This document shows, piece by piece, positions 54,201 to 64,000 of a stretch of DNA of 64,000 nt. Position 1 is the first letter of the stretch. The number at the start of each line of letters is the position of its first letter. The stretch lies in the NCBI GenBank assembly GCA_019915015.1, contig JAHBBC010000003.1, forward strand, positions 1,488,001 through 1,552,000. Reading direction: 5' to 3'. Position numbers and translations under genes: made by a program. The stretch is from Auriscalpium vulgare (taxonomy: Eukaryota > Basidiomycota > Agaricomycetes > Russulales > Auriscalpiaceae). The notes below the pieces were generated by a model. It ran no database searches and had not been told where the DNA came from. It worked only from the letters and a program-made list of their open reading frames with translations.

Positions 54201-54869
54201 CAACGCATGCTCCCTCCCCTCGCTATTCCACCGCCGCTTCCTTCGCTTCCCTCAGAATCGATCGTAAATGGTCGAGGCTCTCTCGACAAGTCTGGTTCGT
54301 CTCGCCGGAAAATTTCTACAAACTCTACCGTCACCGTCCGTGCCGTGAATCCCAACCTCAATATAGCGCCGCCAAGCGCGACGACGGCGCTCACCCCCCA
54401 CACGGTGTCTAATTCCAGTTCCAAGCATAATACGCCGGACAGGGCAGACTTTCCCCTCACGCGAACAAGCTCGGCGTCTACTTCAGATTCGTCTTCGAAG
54501 AAGAACAACGTCACTTTTTCCCGCCCTCTGACCGTATCGGTCACCACTTTGAGCGGCCTGCAGCAGCGCGACAGTCGTTCGCGGACAACATCCACCGCCA
54601 CCAACAGCGAGGAGCCCCCGCCCCAGAGCGCTGTGAGCTCGGCGTCGCCCTCAGTGTGGACGCCCCGCTCGGGCTCGGAGACGGAGCGTCCGCCGCGCGC
54701 GACGATAGGGCGCCGGACGCTGGGCGCGAAGGCGCGGGTGTCGCTGGAAGCCGCCCGGGAAGAGGAAGCGCGGGCGGGGAACAGCGCGAGCGGCAGCAGT
54801 CACGTCCAGACGGCCATACTGCCGAATCGGAAAGAGAGGCGGAGGACGATAACCGAGATCTTCTCGTGA
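51236..54869 (+). CDS. Large, mostly disordered protein with one conserved helical core
   Basis: Exons 51236-51658, 51791-52375 and 52428-54869; 1149 residues. It is Ser/Arg/Pro-rich with many SP/TP and RRxS-type sites in the first 550 residues. A folded helical segment follows at about residues 620-740: EHLHLMDDSLTNFETLLSRL, TVTVPELYRNAQSIVRYSEQ, HALAKLIDAELDDGE and LWKDIGSDFRDCLRVSDELV with RTMTGFLLGAGRVLRE. The remainder is again disordered, ending in a conserved-looking ILPNRKERRRTITEIFS. I do not recognise a named family. The architecture (long phospho-rich flanks around one helical core) is that of cortical, septal or cytoskeletal scaffold proteins, which is inference only. Confidence 0.8.
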
Positions 54870-55919
54870 GAGGCGCGAGCCGCTTCGGTTCGTTTACTTG
54901 TTGACTTTGTTCTTGATCGGTATGTGACCTCGTGTGTTCTATCTGTCTTGCATCATCGCTAATCCTCCGTCGCCTTTTCAGATCGCATTAATCTTTTGGC
55001 ATCTTTTTATTATGGTCCAGCGCAGCTGAACCTGTTTCCTTCCTTCGGACTCCCGCGTTCTTCTTCTTCTTCGTTTCCCTCCAATGTCTCCATGCCCCGC
55101 AACAACAAACCTTTCTTTTTTGGTCTTCAGTGTTCTCTATGTGTCATCCTGTGTATTTCCTTGCACGAAAGAACGATGGGCGCCGCCCGCATGTGTTATT
55201 CCTTTCACACTATACCTGGTCTGCACACGATACGTAGTACCTAGTGTGATATGCGTAGTAATGGTAATGAATGCCACGATGTTTAGATGCGCGAATCCGC
55301 GCAGTGTGATTCGAATCTCACGTTTACAGGTAACAGGTAGCGAGGCTGAAACACTCACAGGGCGTCGGGGAATGGATGCAGATGTCGGATGTGGTCGATC
55401 ATCGATCGTATTTGCCCGCACAAAGTATTGGGGAAAGCTTATGGTATTCGACTAGATATAACGCCTATGGCTACTTGTATGTATCTTGAGCCGTATGTGG
55501 TTCAAAAGAGGGTATGGAGGTGCACAGAGAACACCACAAGATGAAGCAGAAGATGATAGCATCAATCGATGTACGTGTAGCGTGCTTATGTGAACGCAAG
55601 AAAGTCTATCCGCAAAAGTTCCAACATCACTGTCCATCTAGCGACCAATCCGTTGGGGCCACACCTAGATACACCTGACGGCCTTTCGGGAGGAGGCAAT
55701 TACAGAGCGGGCTGAACACCGAGTAAAACGGACAAGGGAGGAAAATGGGACAACAAGCTCGCCGCCTCCAGGAGGGGTAAGCGCATGAAAAGATTGCAAA
55801 GGTATACGATTTGCCGCACGGGCAAATCAATTTAAATAACAAAGATTCGATCTTCCTTTTCTCACTGATAGAGATCGGTCAGCAAGTTCTCCGGATCGCA
55901 AACCGCACAACTCACTATT
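54870..55919. other. Convergent intergenic region
   Basis: 3' flanks of the gene at 51236 (+) and the SH3 gene (-). T-rich 3' UTR-like sequence lies at 54900-55140. A TTCGAAT motif near 55312 is not part of a tRNA. No gene was seen. Confidence 0.5.
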
Positions 55920-57812
55920 TTATTGACGACGAGTCTCGAAGTAACTGCTGACGCGTTTCGACGCCAGGAAGGCTGGGACGTCTTCACCCATGCTCCGGAA
56001 ACAGTCGATGGGGATGAGCCCCGTGGTGCCGTCTATCTTTTTCTTGACCTGAGCCCACCCGTCGTCGAACGCTGTTACGACCGTCACGAGGTCGCCCGGA
56101 TCGACGCTGAGCTCGTCGTGCAGTGTGGGGGCGAACGGTCGGATAACGGTCTCGAGCGAGCCCGGGAGGATGTCCGTCGACGACGTGCTGACTACGCTGG
56201 CGGCGTCCGCAAAGGGATTGTTAATCTCGCCGGACATCGACGCAGGCGGCGTGTAGGTCGACCACGCCACCGAGCGGTGCGTCGACGCACCCGCTTTGGG
56301 GTCATCGAATGGATTCTCGGAGCTCTTGGGGCGCGCCGACGACGGGGGCTTCGGGAACGCGAAGGACTCGGACGGGGAGAAGGGGCGGACGGACATGGGC
56401 GTGGTGGGCGAGTCGAAGCTCAGCAGGAGCTGCGAGGCGCCGGTGGCGGCGGGCGCAGGGATCGTCAGGACCTGACCTTCATGCGAGCCCGACGAGCGGG
56501 AGCTCGCCGTGCTGTACCGCGACGTTTCCGCCGTGCCCTCGGCCAGTGGCCGCGGCTGGTCCGGGTGCGCCACGAGGGGGCTGTGCGGCTTGCGGAGCTG
56601 GGCCATCGGCGGCACGGGCGTATCGGTGCTGAAGTCCACCGGCGACCGCAGCATCTGGTCGTCGAACGCCGTGTGGTCGAAGGGCGTGCCGAAGCTGCTG
56701 GCCGCCGACAGCCGTGCCGGCGTCCTAAGGCCGCTGTTTTCGTCGGCGCTGCCGTAGTTACTGCCGAGTGTCCACTGCATGCGCCTCTCGTTGCGGCGGG
56801 CCCTGGAGCGGCGGCGCATAACGAAGAAAACGGCTATGACGGCGAAGAAGCCGACCGCGATGATGATACCGGCGAGGGCGCCGCCTGACAGGTGGCCGTG
56901 CGACGAGGATGCATTGGTTCCGGGGGATGAGGGATCAGATGGGTCCCCTGTCGATCCTGTGCCCTTGCCTGATCCGCTAGAGCCAGAGCCCGAGCTTCCG
57001 CCAGCCTGGGAGGATGATGCAGAGCCCCCAGAGCCGCCCGACGTGCCGGAGCCATCGCTGCCTGAACTTCCACTGGATGAAGATCCCTGGGAGGAATTGG
57101 ATGGGTCAGAGCCGGCGTTGACGGCAGCCAAGCCGTCTCCGGAAGACAAGCTGGTCCCGTTCAAAACACTCCCAGAGCTGGAGGTTACGCTAGTGCCGTT
57201 GGTCGATAGGTCGGAAGATGAGTTTGTCGCAGTCGTCGACCCTGTGGTCGGAGATAGAGCGGGGGAACCCCCAGTCGATGGGTCACCCGGTGTAGCTTGA
57301 CCGCCACCACTGGACGTAGTGCTGCCAGTGTTGCTGCCGGTATTGCCGCTGCTTCCACTCGCCGCGCCGGAACCGGAGCTTCCGGTGCTGCCAGTAGACC
57401 CTCCGCTCCCGCTCCCAGAGCTCCCACTTCCACTGCTGCTCCCACTGCTGCCATCGCCGGAGCTCCCGCTGCTTCCGGACCCTGAAGACCCTGTGTCTCC
57501 GCTTGAGCCGCCTCCAGACCCAGAAGAACTCCCGCCTCCATCGCCGCTGCTCGGTGAAGCGGACGAGGTGGTCTGAGCAGGTGGGACCACGGGGGGTATT
57601 ACCACAGGGGGGGCCGGTGCTGTTGTTGGCGCAGCCGCAGTCGTAGTCGTGGGCTGCACGCCGGCGATGAGTTGCGTAATAAGGGGATTTAAGATAGGAA
57701 TGGATGGCAAGGGAATCGGTAAGTTGATGAGCGCAGGCTCGGGCGCGCGCTGGTCGAGTGTCTCATGCCTCTTGAGCGGATGCCGCCTCAGTGCCGAGCG
57801 GTGCATAGCCAA
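55920..57812 (-). CDS. Mucin-like single-pass membrane protein with C-terminal SH3 domain
   Basis: Single exon, 630 residues. The N-terminal ~75 residues are Pro-rich (LINLPIPLPSIPILNPLITQ). They are followed by ~240 residues of Ser/Gly/Thr low complexity (repeated SGSGSSG, SSSGSG), likely O-glycosylated and extracellular. One transmembrane helix (LAGIIIAVGFFAVIAVFFVM) is followed by a basic stop-transfer RRRSRARR. A ~240-residue Ser/Pro-rich cytosolic stretch leads to an SH3 domain (RPFAPTLHDELSVDPGDLVT, VVTAFDDGWAQVKKKIDGTT, GLIPIDCFR), which contains the ALYDF-like, DxGDxV, GWxxV and GLxPxxY/F positions. This is the layout of fungal mucin/SH3 sensors such as Sho1- or Fus1-like proteins. 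No clear cleaved signal peptide was seen; the helix may act as a signal anchor. Confidence 0.85.
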   Translation of the reverse strand: MAMHRSALRRHPLKRHETLDQRAPEPALINLPIPLPSIPILNPLITQLIAGVQPTTTTAAAPTTAPAPPVVIPPVVPPAQTTSSASPSSGDGGGSSSGSGGGSSGDTGSSGSGSSGSSGDGSSGSSSGSGSSGSGSGGSTGSTGSSGSGAASGSSGNTGSNTGSTTSSGGGQATPGDPSTGGSPALSPTTGSTTATNSSSDLSTNGTSVTSSSGSVLNGTSLSSGDGLAAVNAGSDPSNSSQGSSSSGSSGSDGSGTSGGSGGSASSSQAGGSSGSGSSGSGKGTGSTGDPSDPSSPGTNASSSHGHLSGGALAGIIIAVGFFAVIAVFFVMRRRSRARRNERRMQWTLGSNYGSADENSGLRTPARLSAASSFGTPFDHTAFDDQMLRSPVDFSTDTPVPPMAQLRKPHSPLVAHPDQPRPLAEGTAETSRYSTASSRSSGSHEGQVLTIPAPAATGASQLLLSFDSPTTPMSVRPFSPSESFAFPKPPSSARPKSSENPFDDPKAGASTHRSVAWSTYTPPASMSGEINNPFADAASVVSTSSTDILPGSLETVIRPFAPTLHDELSVDPGDLVTVVTAFDDGWAQVKKKIDGTTGLIPIDCFRSMGEDVPAFLASKRVSSYFETRRQ

Positions 57813-58922
57813 GATGTTAAGGAATGTCGGTGAGTAATGAATGTGGAGTAGCGGTCAGAGGAAGAACCGCTTGCAAGGGGGGGAACGGAGAGCGCTAGGA
57901 AGAGCAGGAGAATGTGGTTAGCATGAAAGGAGGGCTCGGGAGGGTAGGAAGGGGATCAGGGAAAGAAGCCCAATAATTTGGGGCGCGCCCGCAGGGGCAA
58001 AGCTTAGCGGGGCCCATGATCATTGGCTCCCCGTGATCGTGGCCGTTCAGCCGACAGCCGACGTTGTCTTCGCCCGCCCGAACCGATAATTTGGCCCATT
58101 TATCCGCGTCACTTTGATCTGTCTCATCTCGCTTGTCGTCTGGACGACACGGTCAACGGCTGCGTAGACCGAGCTCGTACGTACTGGATCCCTTTCAGCC
58201 TCATCGCGGCATAAGGAGGTCAAGTACATTGAGGGCTAGGTAGGTCGGAAGTGGTATGTCTCTTGTGGCCGAGGATGGGATGTGCGTTCCCACCGAATTT
58301 TTATCTGCTCCACAGGGAACCAAGATACCATCAATCCTGGCGGCAAGAAGCAGGGTAAGAAGAGCAAACGAACTCTTTCTGCTGGCGTGAGCATGAGGTC
58401 CCTGAGCAAGTCCTCCCATGTCTTGTCCTGTGGGCAGAATTGAAGACGAGGATGCTGGCAGCCAGCGACAGGTCGGCGGGAGGTTGGATCAGGCTGCTGT
58501 AAGATTGCGTTATGACTGCCGTAGTCTCGGGCGCTCGAAGTCGACGAGGAGTGCAGACTAGTCTCCGCTGCACGGTCTCAGTGGCCCGTCCCAAGGGTAG
58601 GACGGTCGTCGATCCGGGAAACCGCGATCATTCCGGAGATTGCGATCCTGCAAATCCAGCTGATGGTAGGCCATGGCAGGCCATGGCAGGATGCCAGACT
58701 GCCTTGTGGCGAGCGCTTCAGAAATAAAATGAGCGTTGTTACTGTAACTGACGTCTTCCATTAATGGCACTGCGCAGAAGTAAATGATGTGACGCGCCAA
58801 ACGCGTTACGTCACAGAGCGTCATAGAAAGTCACAGAGGGTGACGCGGAACCGGAACCGCGAGTCGACGACAGACTCGACTCGGCATCCGCTGACTCTTC
58901 CACCTCTTCTTCAATGTGAACC
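57813..58922. other. Divergent intergenic region upstream of RAD4
   Basis: No gene was found. A direct repeat GGCCATGGCA occurs twice in tandem at 58671-58690. The last 200 bp hold several possible regulatory sites listed separately. Confidence 0.5.
58748..58842 (+). promoter_or_regulatory. ACGCGT and TGACG-type sites upstream of RAD4
   Basis: CTGACGTC lies at 58749-58756, ACGCGT at 58801-58806 and TGACGCG at 58790 and 58841 (approximately), within 180 bp of the RAD4 start. ACGCGT is the MluI cell-cycle box bound by MBF in fungi and is common at DNA-repair genes. TGACG is a bZIP half-site. Use here is inferred from position only. Confidence 0.35.
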
Positions 58923-61900
58923 ATGTCCGTCCAGGCTGGCGACGATGAAGGACGCGTGCTTTCCGACAGTGAAGATGACGAAATGGATTGGGAAGAGGTT
59001 GCCGTCCCCCACCAGCTGCCACAGGACCTGGAAATCGACCTGGACGAAGGGCCATCCACCAAGCCCCACTTAGAGATCACCATCAGTACGCGTCCGAGAA
59101 GGCGCAAAGAGACACCCAAGTGCGTCTCTTGGCTGCTTAGTACTGGTGTCCGTTGAGAAGTCCTCCTCAGGAAGAAAGTTGCTGGTATATCTCACGCGGA
59201 GCGCCTGGCTCGCATCGACTGTCACAAGATCCATACTGTCGCGCTCTTGACCAACGGGTGGGTCAGAAACAAGTGGTTAAATGACGAATTACTCCAGGTC
59301 CGTATATGTTCACGTTTCGCTCGTCCATTACTCAACTGAAACAACAAACGTCTCAGGCGCGTCTCCTTTCCCTCACGCCCCTCGCCATCCAAAACCACTT
59401 TGCGATGGTACACAAGTCTCGTGTACCAGACGCCGCCAAGCGTGGACACCTATTTGAGATGGCAGTCGTGCGTCTTGCGGAGTGGTGGGCTTCCTTCTTC
59501 GAAGTCCTTTCTTCTGGTCACCTTCGGAACCGTACCTTCGACGATGTCCAAGCTGAACTCGTCGCCAAGGGTCTCGCCCACATAGAGCCCTCTACCTTGA
59601 AGGGAAAAGAGAAAGCGCGAAACTATGACTGGGATGCTTACGACGAGGACGAAGAAACGGAGGTTGTGCGGACCGTGAAGAGCCTGATGAAACACGCTTT
59701 GCAGCGCTACGGGAGCCGCGACGTGAGCGCTCAACTCTTCACGGCACTCTGTCGCGCCCTTGGTGCCCCTGCGCGGCTGGTTGTCAGCCTCCAGAGCGTT
59801 CCGTGGCAAGCAGGCGTCGGCAAACCGAAACCACCGCCGACTCCGAAGGACAAGAAGGGCAAGGGCAAAGCCCCCGCCGTCGAGGCGGATAGCGAGACTG
59901 AAGATGACGAGGCAGATATGGAGGAGATCAGTATTGGGGATTTCCCTGGCCAGGGTCAAAGACCAGACGGCGGGGCCGCACCATCTAAGAAGGGCAAGGG
60001 TAAGGCATATGTTCCGACTCTTAGAAAATCGAAGAGCAAGGGACAGACTCTTGGGTCTGCGCAACCGCTGAGTATGTTGTTGGGCCTTGGTGTGGTTGAA
60101 ACATCTCACAGGCAAGCACAGAGCCTCCAAACCCCCTGAACACGCCGCCTGTGTTTTGGACGGAAGTGTTCTCCCGGCCCGACGGTCGGTGGCTGCCCGC
60201 GGACCCCATCCGCGCCATTGTGAATAAGCGGAAGATTTTTGACCCGTCGTTTCCTCTTGCGGGCACACCGAGCAGCCGGAAGACTCGAATAGACAACCGC
60301 ATGACATATGTCGTCGCCTTCGAGGAGGACGGCTACGCGCGCGATGTGACCCCAAGGTATGCGAGAGAGTATGGGGCGAAGGTGGCGAAGGCGCAGGCAG
60401 GCGGTAAGAGCAGGAAGGAGTGGTGGGACCGCGTCCTCAGCACAGTCTCGCGGCCGTACCGACTGGTAAGTGCTACTCCACAATCACATCTATGTGTCTC
60501 ATATTGCTATAGAATCGCGACGACGTCGAAGATGACGAGCTCGCTGCCAACCAGATCCTCGAGGGCATGCCAACCACTCTGTCTGGCTTCAAAGACCATC
60601 CGCTGTGCGGCCCGACTTCTGCATAACGCCGTTTGGGATCTGACGTTGACTGCTGTCTAGATATGTCTTGGAGCGTCACCTGCTGCGCGACCAGATCATC
60701 CCTCCCAACACCCACGAACTCGGTAAGTTCCGTGGGGAGCCGGTGTACCCTCGTGGGTCTGTGTTATCCCTCAAGGCCGCGGAAAATTGGATGCGCCGCG
60801 GACGGACGCTCCGCGCAGGTGAACAGCCCATGAAGTGGGTCAAGCAGCGTGCAAGCACGATTGGACGTAAGCGGGAGCTCGAAGTTCTGCGCGAGGCAGG
60901 TGCCACGAGCGGGAATGGAGAGGGCGGCGACGTCATGCAGGGCTTATACGCAGAGCGACAAACGGAACTGTACATCCCACCTCCTGTGATAGATGTGCGT
61001 TTTCCGTTCTTCCTCGCACATGTGCCATCGCTCACTTTGGCATCATGCAGGGCAAAATAATCAAGAATGACTTTGGAAACATAGATTTGTACGTACCATC
61101 AATGTTGCCAGAAGGAGCAGTACATATCCCTCGTAAGTGCACACGTTTCAGCCATCTAGAATCGCGCCAACAGACTCTGCAGACAAAGGGGTAGCCAAGG
61201 TGGCCCGTCAACTTGGCTTCGAGTACGCCGAGGCTGTGGTGCGGCGATCCGATATTCCAATGCCATGCTGCACTATCTGACGGCCCTCTTGGCAGACGTC
61301 TTTCGAGTTCAAGAAGGGAAAGGCATTCCCTGTGCTCACGGGTATCGTCACCGCATCCGAAAACGAGGAAACCATACTCGAGGCGAGCTACCACCGTCAT
61401 CTGATCGTCAGGCTGTGGCGTACTGACGTGTTTTATCGTCAGGCATTCTGGGAAGCGGAACATAACGCAGTGAAAAAGGAGAACGCAAAGCGTGGACTGG
61501 CCGTCAAGAAGCGCTGGATCCGCCTGATTCAGGGCCTGCGCATCCGCCAGCGGCTGCAGGAGCAGTACGCGGGTGACGGTGACGGCAAGACTGCAGCGGA
61601 ACCTACGGTGAATCGCGCGGCTGACGGCCTCGATGAGGTACTTTCTTTCGTGCATGCCCAGCCTGGAGACTGTACTGACAAATTACGCTCTCAGGGAGCC
61701 CCAGAGCCTCAAAGGGGAGGCTTCCTCACAGGTGCCGACGACGTCGTGCAGCCATACACACTGCCGCGCTACCAACATGTGGCGTTTGCCTCGCCTCAGC
61801 CATCCCGCAGCGTATCCGAATTGAGGACCGCAAGCCCCACGACGTCCGCGATCGACGATCCCAACACACCCGGAGGCAGGACCCCTCTATTCGACGACCT

Positions 61901-62372
61901 CCTCGAAGTCGTCGACGACGGGGCGCCCGACGAGGACGTGGCGGCTGTGCCCGTTCTCCCATCGACGAATGGCGTGCCCAGGAGCATGGCGGAGCTCGCG
62001 GAGGCAGCAGCGGCTCAGCGCGCATCGGGATCGGCCCCTTCCGCTGTCCGCGATGCGCCCGCGATGCCACAAACGCGCACGGGCGGGGGCACGATGCAGG
62101 CGCCAGGCCGGCCCCGCGCCACCGCCCGGAAGAGAAGAACGAGGGCCGCGTCGTCGCCCGCTGCATCTTCCGGCGAGGAAGACGCGTCTGGAGATAATGT
62201 CCAGAGTGCAGCGGCGGGCGGGCGCCCGACGAAGAGGGCGCGGCGCTCTGGCGCGAACATGCCGCCGCCGGCAACGGATCGAGTGCTGCGAGCGCGTCGG
62301 GGGAAGAGCGCCGCGAAGGAGGCTGAGGAGAGGGCACAGGAGGATGCATACCGGCGTGCTGTCGCGAGCTGA
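58923..62372 (+). CDS. RAD4: Rad4/XPC nucleotide-excision-repair damage sensor
   Basis: Exons 58923-59119, 59171-59297, 59357-60071, 60122-60465, 60513-60604, 60661-60994, 61051-61132, 61174-61238, 61296-61382, 61443-61637 and 61695-62372; 971 residues. The transglutaminase-like fold (AERLARIDCHKIHTVALLTN, LFTALCRALGAPARLVVSLQ, PPVFWTEVFSRPDGRWLPAD, MTYVVAFEEDGYARDVTPRY) is followed by BHD1 (GMPTTLSGFKDHPLYVLERH), BHD2 (KFRGEPVYPRGSVLSLKAAE) and BHD3 (NDFGNIDLYVPSMLPEGAVH, KVARQLGFEYAEAV, FEFKKGKAFPVLTGIVTASE). It binds distorted DNA with Rad23 and recruits TFIIH. An acidic N-terminus and Lys-rich inserts match fungal members. The 60-nt segment 61383-61442 is in frame: either a GC-AG intron or a 20-residue insert. 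The 57-nt intron 61638-61694 is also in frame. Convergent with TRM61. Confidence 0.93.
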
Positions 62373-62572
62373 ACGCGCGCGATGAGTCTATATTATCGTA
62401 TCCCCTCCACACATACTATTTGCCGTTTCGTGCGGACGCTTCTTTTTAATGCGCTCGGAGCGGCTCATGCCGTGAGTCTTCAATCGAAAATTTGCGGATG
62501 ATGAGCGCGGGCGAGTAGGCGGTGTGACGACTCGGAGGCTTTGCATGCACGTTTCAGGGACTGGAACATTTC

Positions 62573-64000
62573 TCATTGCGAGGGAGCGGCATGCGCGCTA
62601 GGCAGCAGCCGCGCAAAGGTGAGATAAGACGTGTGACCACGGACTTCCTGTACGACCTTCGACACGATCTGCATCGCCGGAGGGGCATCACCCGGGTCCG
62701 CCTCCCCCGCCGCCGCCCCCGCCTCGGCCGCCGTCTCGCGCACGGCGGCGCCCGGCATCTCCACGTCCTCCGCGCGCGCGCCGGCGTCCGCGTCCGTCTT
62801 GGCCTTTTTCGGCTCGAGCTCGTCCGCGTCCTCTTCGCGCTTGCGCTTCTCCGCGTGGCGCGTGCGCGCGGTCGCGATCTGGATGAGCCGCTTTTCCTCA
62901 CGCACCCGCGCGGCGTCCTTGAGCTTCGCGGAGATGCTGGACACGGACGGGAGCGCGGGGACCTGGTTGACTTCGTGCGGGCGCAGAAGCGTCTCGTACA
63001 TGGTGATGTCTGCGCTGCCTGCCGTGAGCGGCATCGCGCATAAACGATGGATCCTGCGCACCTGTGAACCCGGACTCGTTCAGCGCACTGACCGTGCGCA
63101 GAACCTGCTCTATACACGGGCTGAAGCAGCATATCCGCCCGGCCCGGTCGTTCTGCAGGGAACATGGGTCACAAAGGCGTATGGGAGGACGCAACGCCAC
63201 GCACTCGCAACGCGGTTTTCGCGTGTTCGACAGCCTCCCACGGGGCAGGCAGGTCTAAGAACACTGGCGAGTCGGGTCGGCCCGCGGTATCACAAAAGGC
63301 ACGGGGAGCGATGCGTTACGTACCCGCGTCCGCGGCGCCCGCCACGGTGAAGCCATCCTTGCAGACATTCCGGTGCGTGAGGCTGACAATGTCCGCCATG
63401 CCGTGGCGCGAAAATTCCTCCCTGTACGCTCGTTCGGCTTCGCGCGGGTCAGTGAATGGACGCGTACGTACCGGGCTTTGCCGGCGCGAGCCTCGTGAAA
63501 TTCGTATGAATGAACTTTGCCTGCGGGGCCGACAGTGCGCGCGACGGAGTGCGTGAATGAGCCTGAGCCGGTGCCTGTGGACTGTGTCAGCTGACGGGTA
63601 GGGCAGGCATGGCGCGAAGGCGGGGAAAGATAGACGTGGGTGCGCGAGATCTGGGCGGTGCGGCGAAGGGCTGGCGATGGACCAGCGGTGTGGTAGCGAG
63701 GGCCAGGGCGGCGCGGCACATGGACGGAAGGATGGACGGCATGACGAAGGCCTGATGGAAGCGAGGACTCACCGGCCTCGACCACGATTGCACCCGGGCG
63801 AATGTCGAGCCAAGACGTGATGAAGGCGATGTCGGCGAGATAGAGGATTTGCGTGCGGTGGGGGAGGGCGAGCGTCCAGAGCTCTGGGGTCGGGCGCAGG
63901 AGGTGGATGAAGCCTGTGCCTGTGCGTGGGCGGACTTTGGAGCCGTACGGGAGGCCGACAAAGTCAGCATGGCGGTAGTTGCCAAACCTGCTGTTGAAGT
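62573..64000 (-). CDS. TRM61: tRNA (m1A58) methyltransferase catalytic subunit Trm61, 5' end outside window
   Basis: complement(join(62573..63018,63062..63152,63205..63263,63324..63421,63472..63574,63773..>64000)). The first exon in view opens with SRFGNYRHADFVGLPYGSKV, then TLALPHRTQILYLADIAFIT. Next come the SAM-binding motif GTGSGSFTHSVARTVGPAGK, YEFHEARAGKAREEFSRHGM, VFLDLPAPWEAVEHA, AGRICCFSPCIEQVLRTVSA, and the C-terminal GHTSYLTFARLLP. These are the Trm61/Gcd14 signatures. With Trm6 the enzyme methylates A58 of nuclear tRNAs, including initiator tRNA. A ~70-residue acidic/Lys insertion (KKAKTDADAGARAEDVEMPG) precedes the final strand, as in other basidiomycetes. The N-terminal start lies beyond position 64000. 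Confidence 0.93.

Noticed and set aside
55295..55330. TTCGAAT loop with a possible T-arm, tRNA-like.
   Set aside because: The stem has a mismatch and the loop is too long on both strands, and no D-arm or acceptor stem pairs. A nearby GC-rich hairpin does not fit an anticodon arm.
56779..57576. Long plus-strand ORFs opposite the mucin/SH3 gene (Leu/Pro/Glu repeats).
   Set aside because: They are the reverse-complement image of the Ser/Gly repeat on the minus strand and have no independent start context or family.

Overview
The window is nuclear DNA from a filamentous fungus, almost certainly an Agaricomycete (basidiomycete; a polypore-like GC-rich genome fits). Genes are packed on both strands. 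Introns are mostly 45-60 nt, with GT(A/G)NGT donors and a CTGAC/CTAAC-like branch site close to the acceptor. Protein families are basidiomycete-typical: an OrdA-type P450, polytopic DUF6534-like membrane proteins, and an MLKL-like helical bundle joined to a kinase-like domain. No bacterial operons, CRISPR arrays, rRNA or convincing tRNA were seen. Gene models were built by hand from reading frame, splice phase and family motifs. Where an exon list is given without reservation, the exon lengths sum to a whole number of codons.

Layout. 0.4-0.9 kb: a tiny cysteine-rich CYSTM-like gene cut into very short exons. 2.2-5.6 kb: a complete PIF/Harbinger DNA transposon with 68-bp perfect terminal inverted repeats and two convergent genes (DDE nuclease and Myb/SANT-like partner). 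6.8-10.2 kb: an RRM+YTH RNA-binding protein whose YTH domain carries a ~195-residue insertion. 10.5-12.3 kb: tRNA-splicing endonuclease subunit Sen15 and a Gly/Gln-rich hydrophilin. 13.2-18.0 kb: an F-box protein, an NmrA-like reductase and a cytochrome P450. 18.4-22.2 kb: SNF5 (SWI/SNF or RSC core) divergent from a putative mitochondrial family-X DNA polymerase homologue with altered catalytic residues. 22.4-25.8 kb: queuosine salvage hydrolase Qng1, a small protein built from micro-exons, and Yae1. 26.1-26.9 kb: a transposon-derived fragment.

27.4-31.3 kb: two tandem alpha-arrestin-like genes, each with an apparent reading-frame problem. 31.6-40.3 kb: four tandem paralogues of a polytopic membrane protein, three of them near-identical ~2.4-kb duplications. 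40.7-42.5 kb: RFT1. 42.5-44.5 kb: a gene-poor gap. 44.5-46.9 kb: an FYRN/FYRC chromatin protein. 47.4-50.0 kb: an MLKL-like helical bundle plus kinase-like protein. 51.2-54.9 kb: a 1149-residue, largely disordered protein with one helical core. 55.9-57.8 kb: a mucin-like single-pass membrane protein with a C-terminal SH3 domain. 58.9-62.4 kb: RAD4/XPC, convergent with TRM61, which runs off the right edge.

Most genes are unrelated housekeeping neighbours. Four of them (SEN15, Qng1, YAE1, TRM61) act in tRNA maturation, tRNA-base salvage or Fe-S/translation support, but they are scattered and not a cluster. SNF5/Pol X and DUF6534-D/RFT1 share short divergent promoters. The accessory content is the Harbinger element, the transposon fragment, the membrane-protein array and the MLKL/kinase-like gene.
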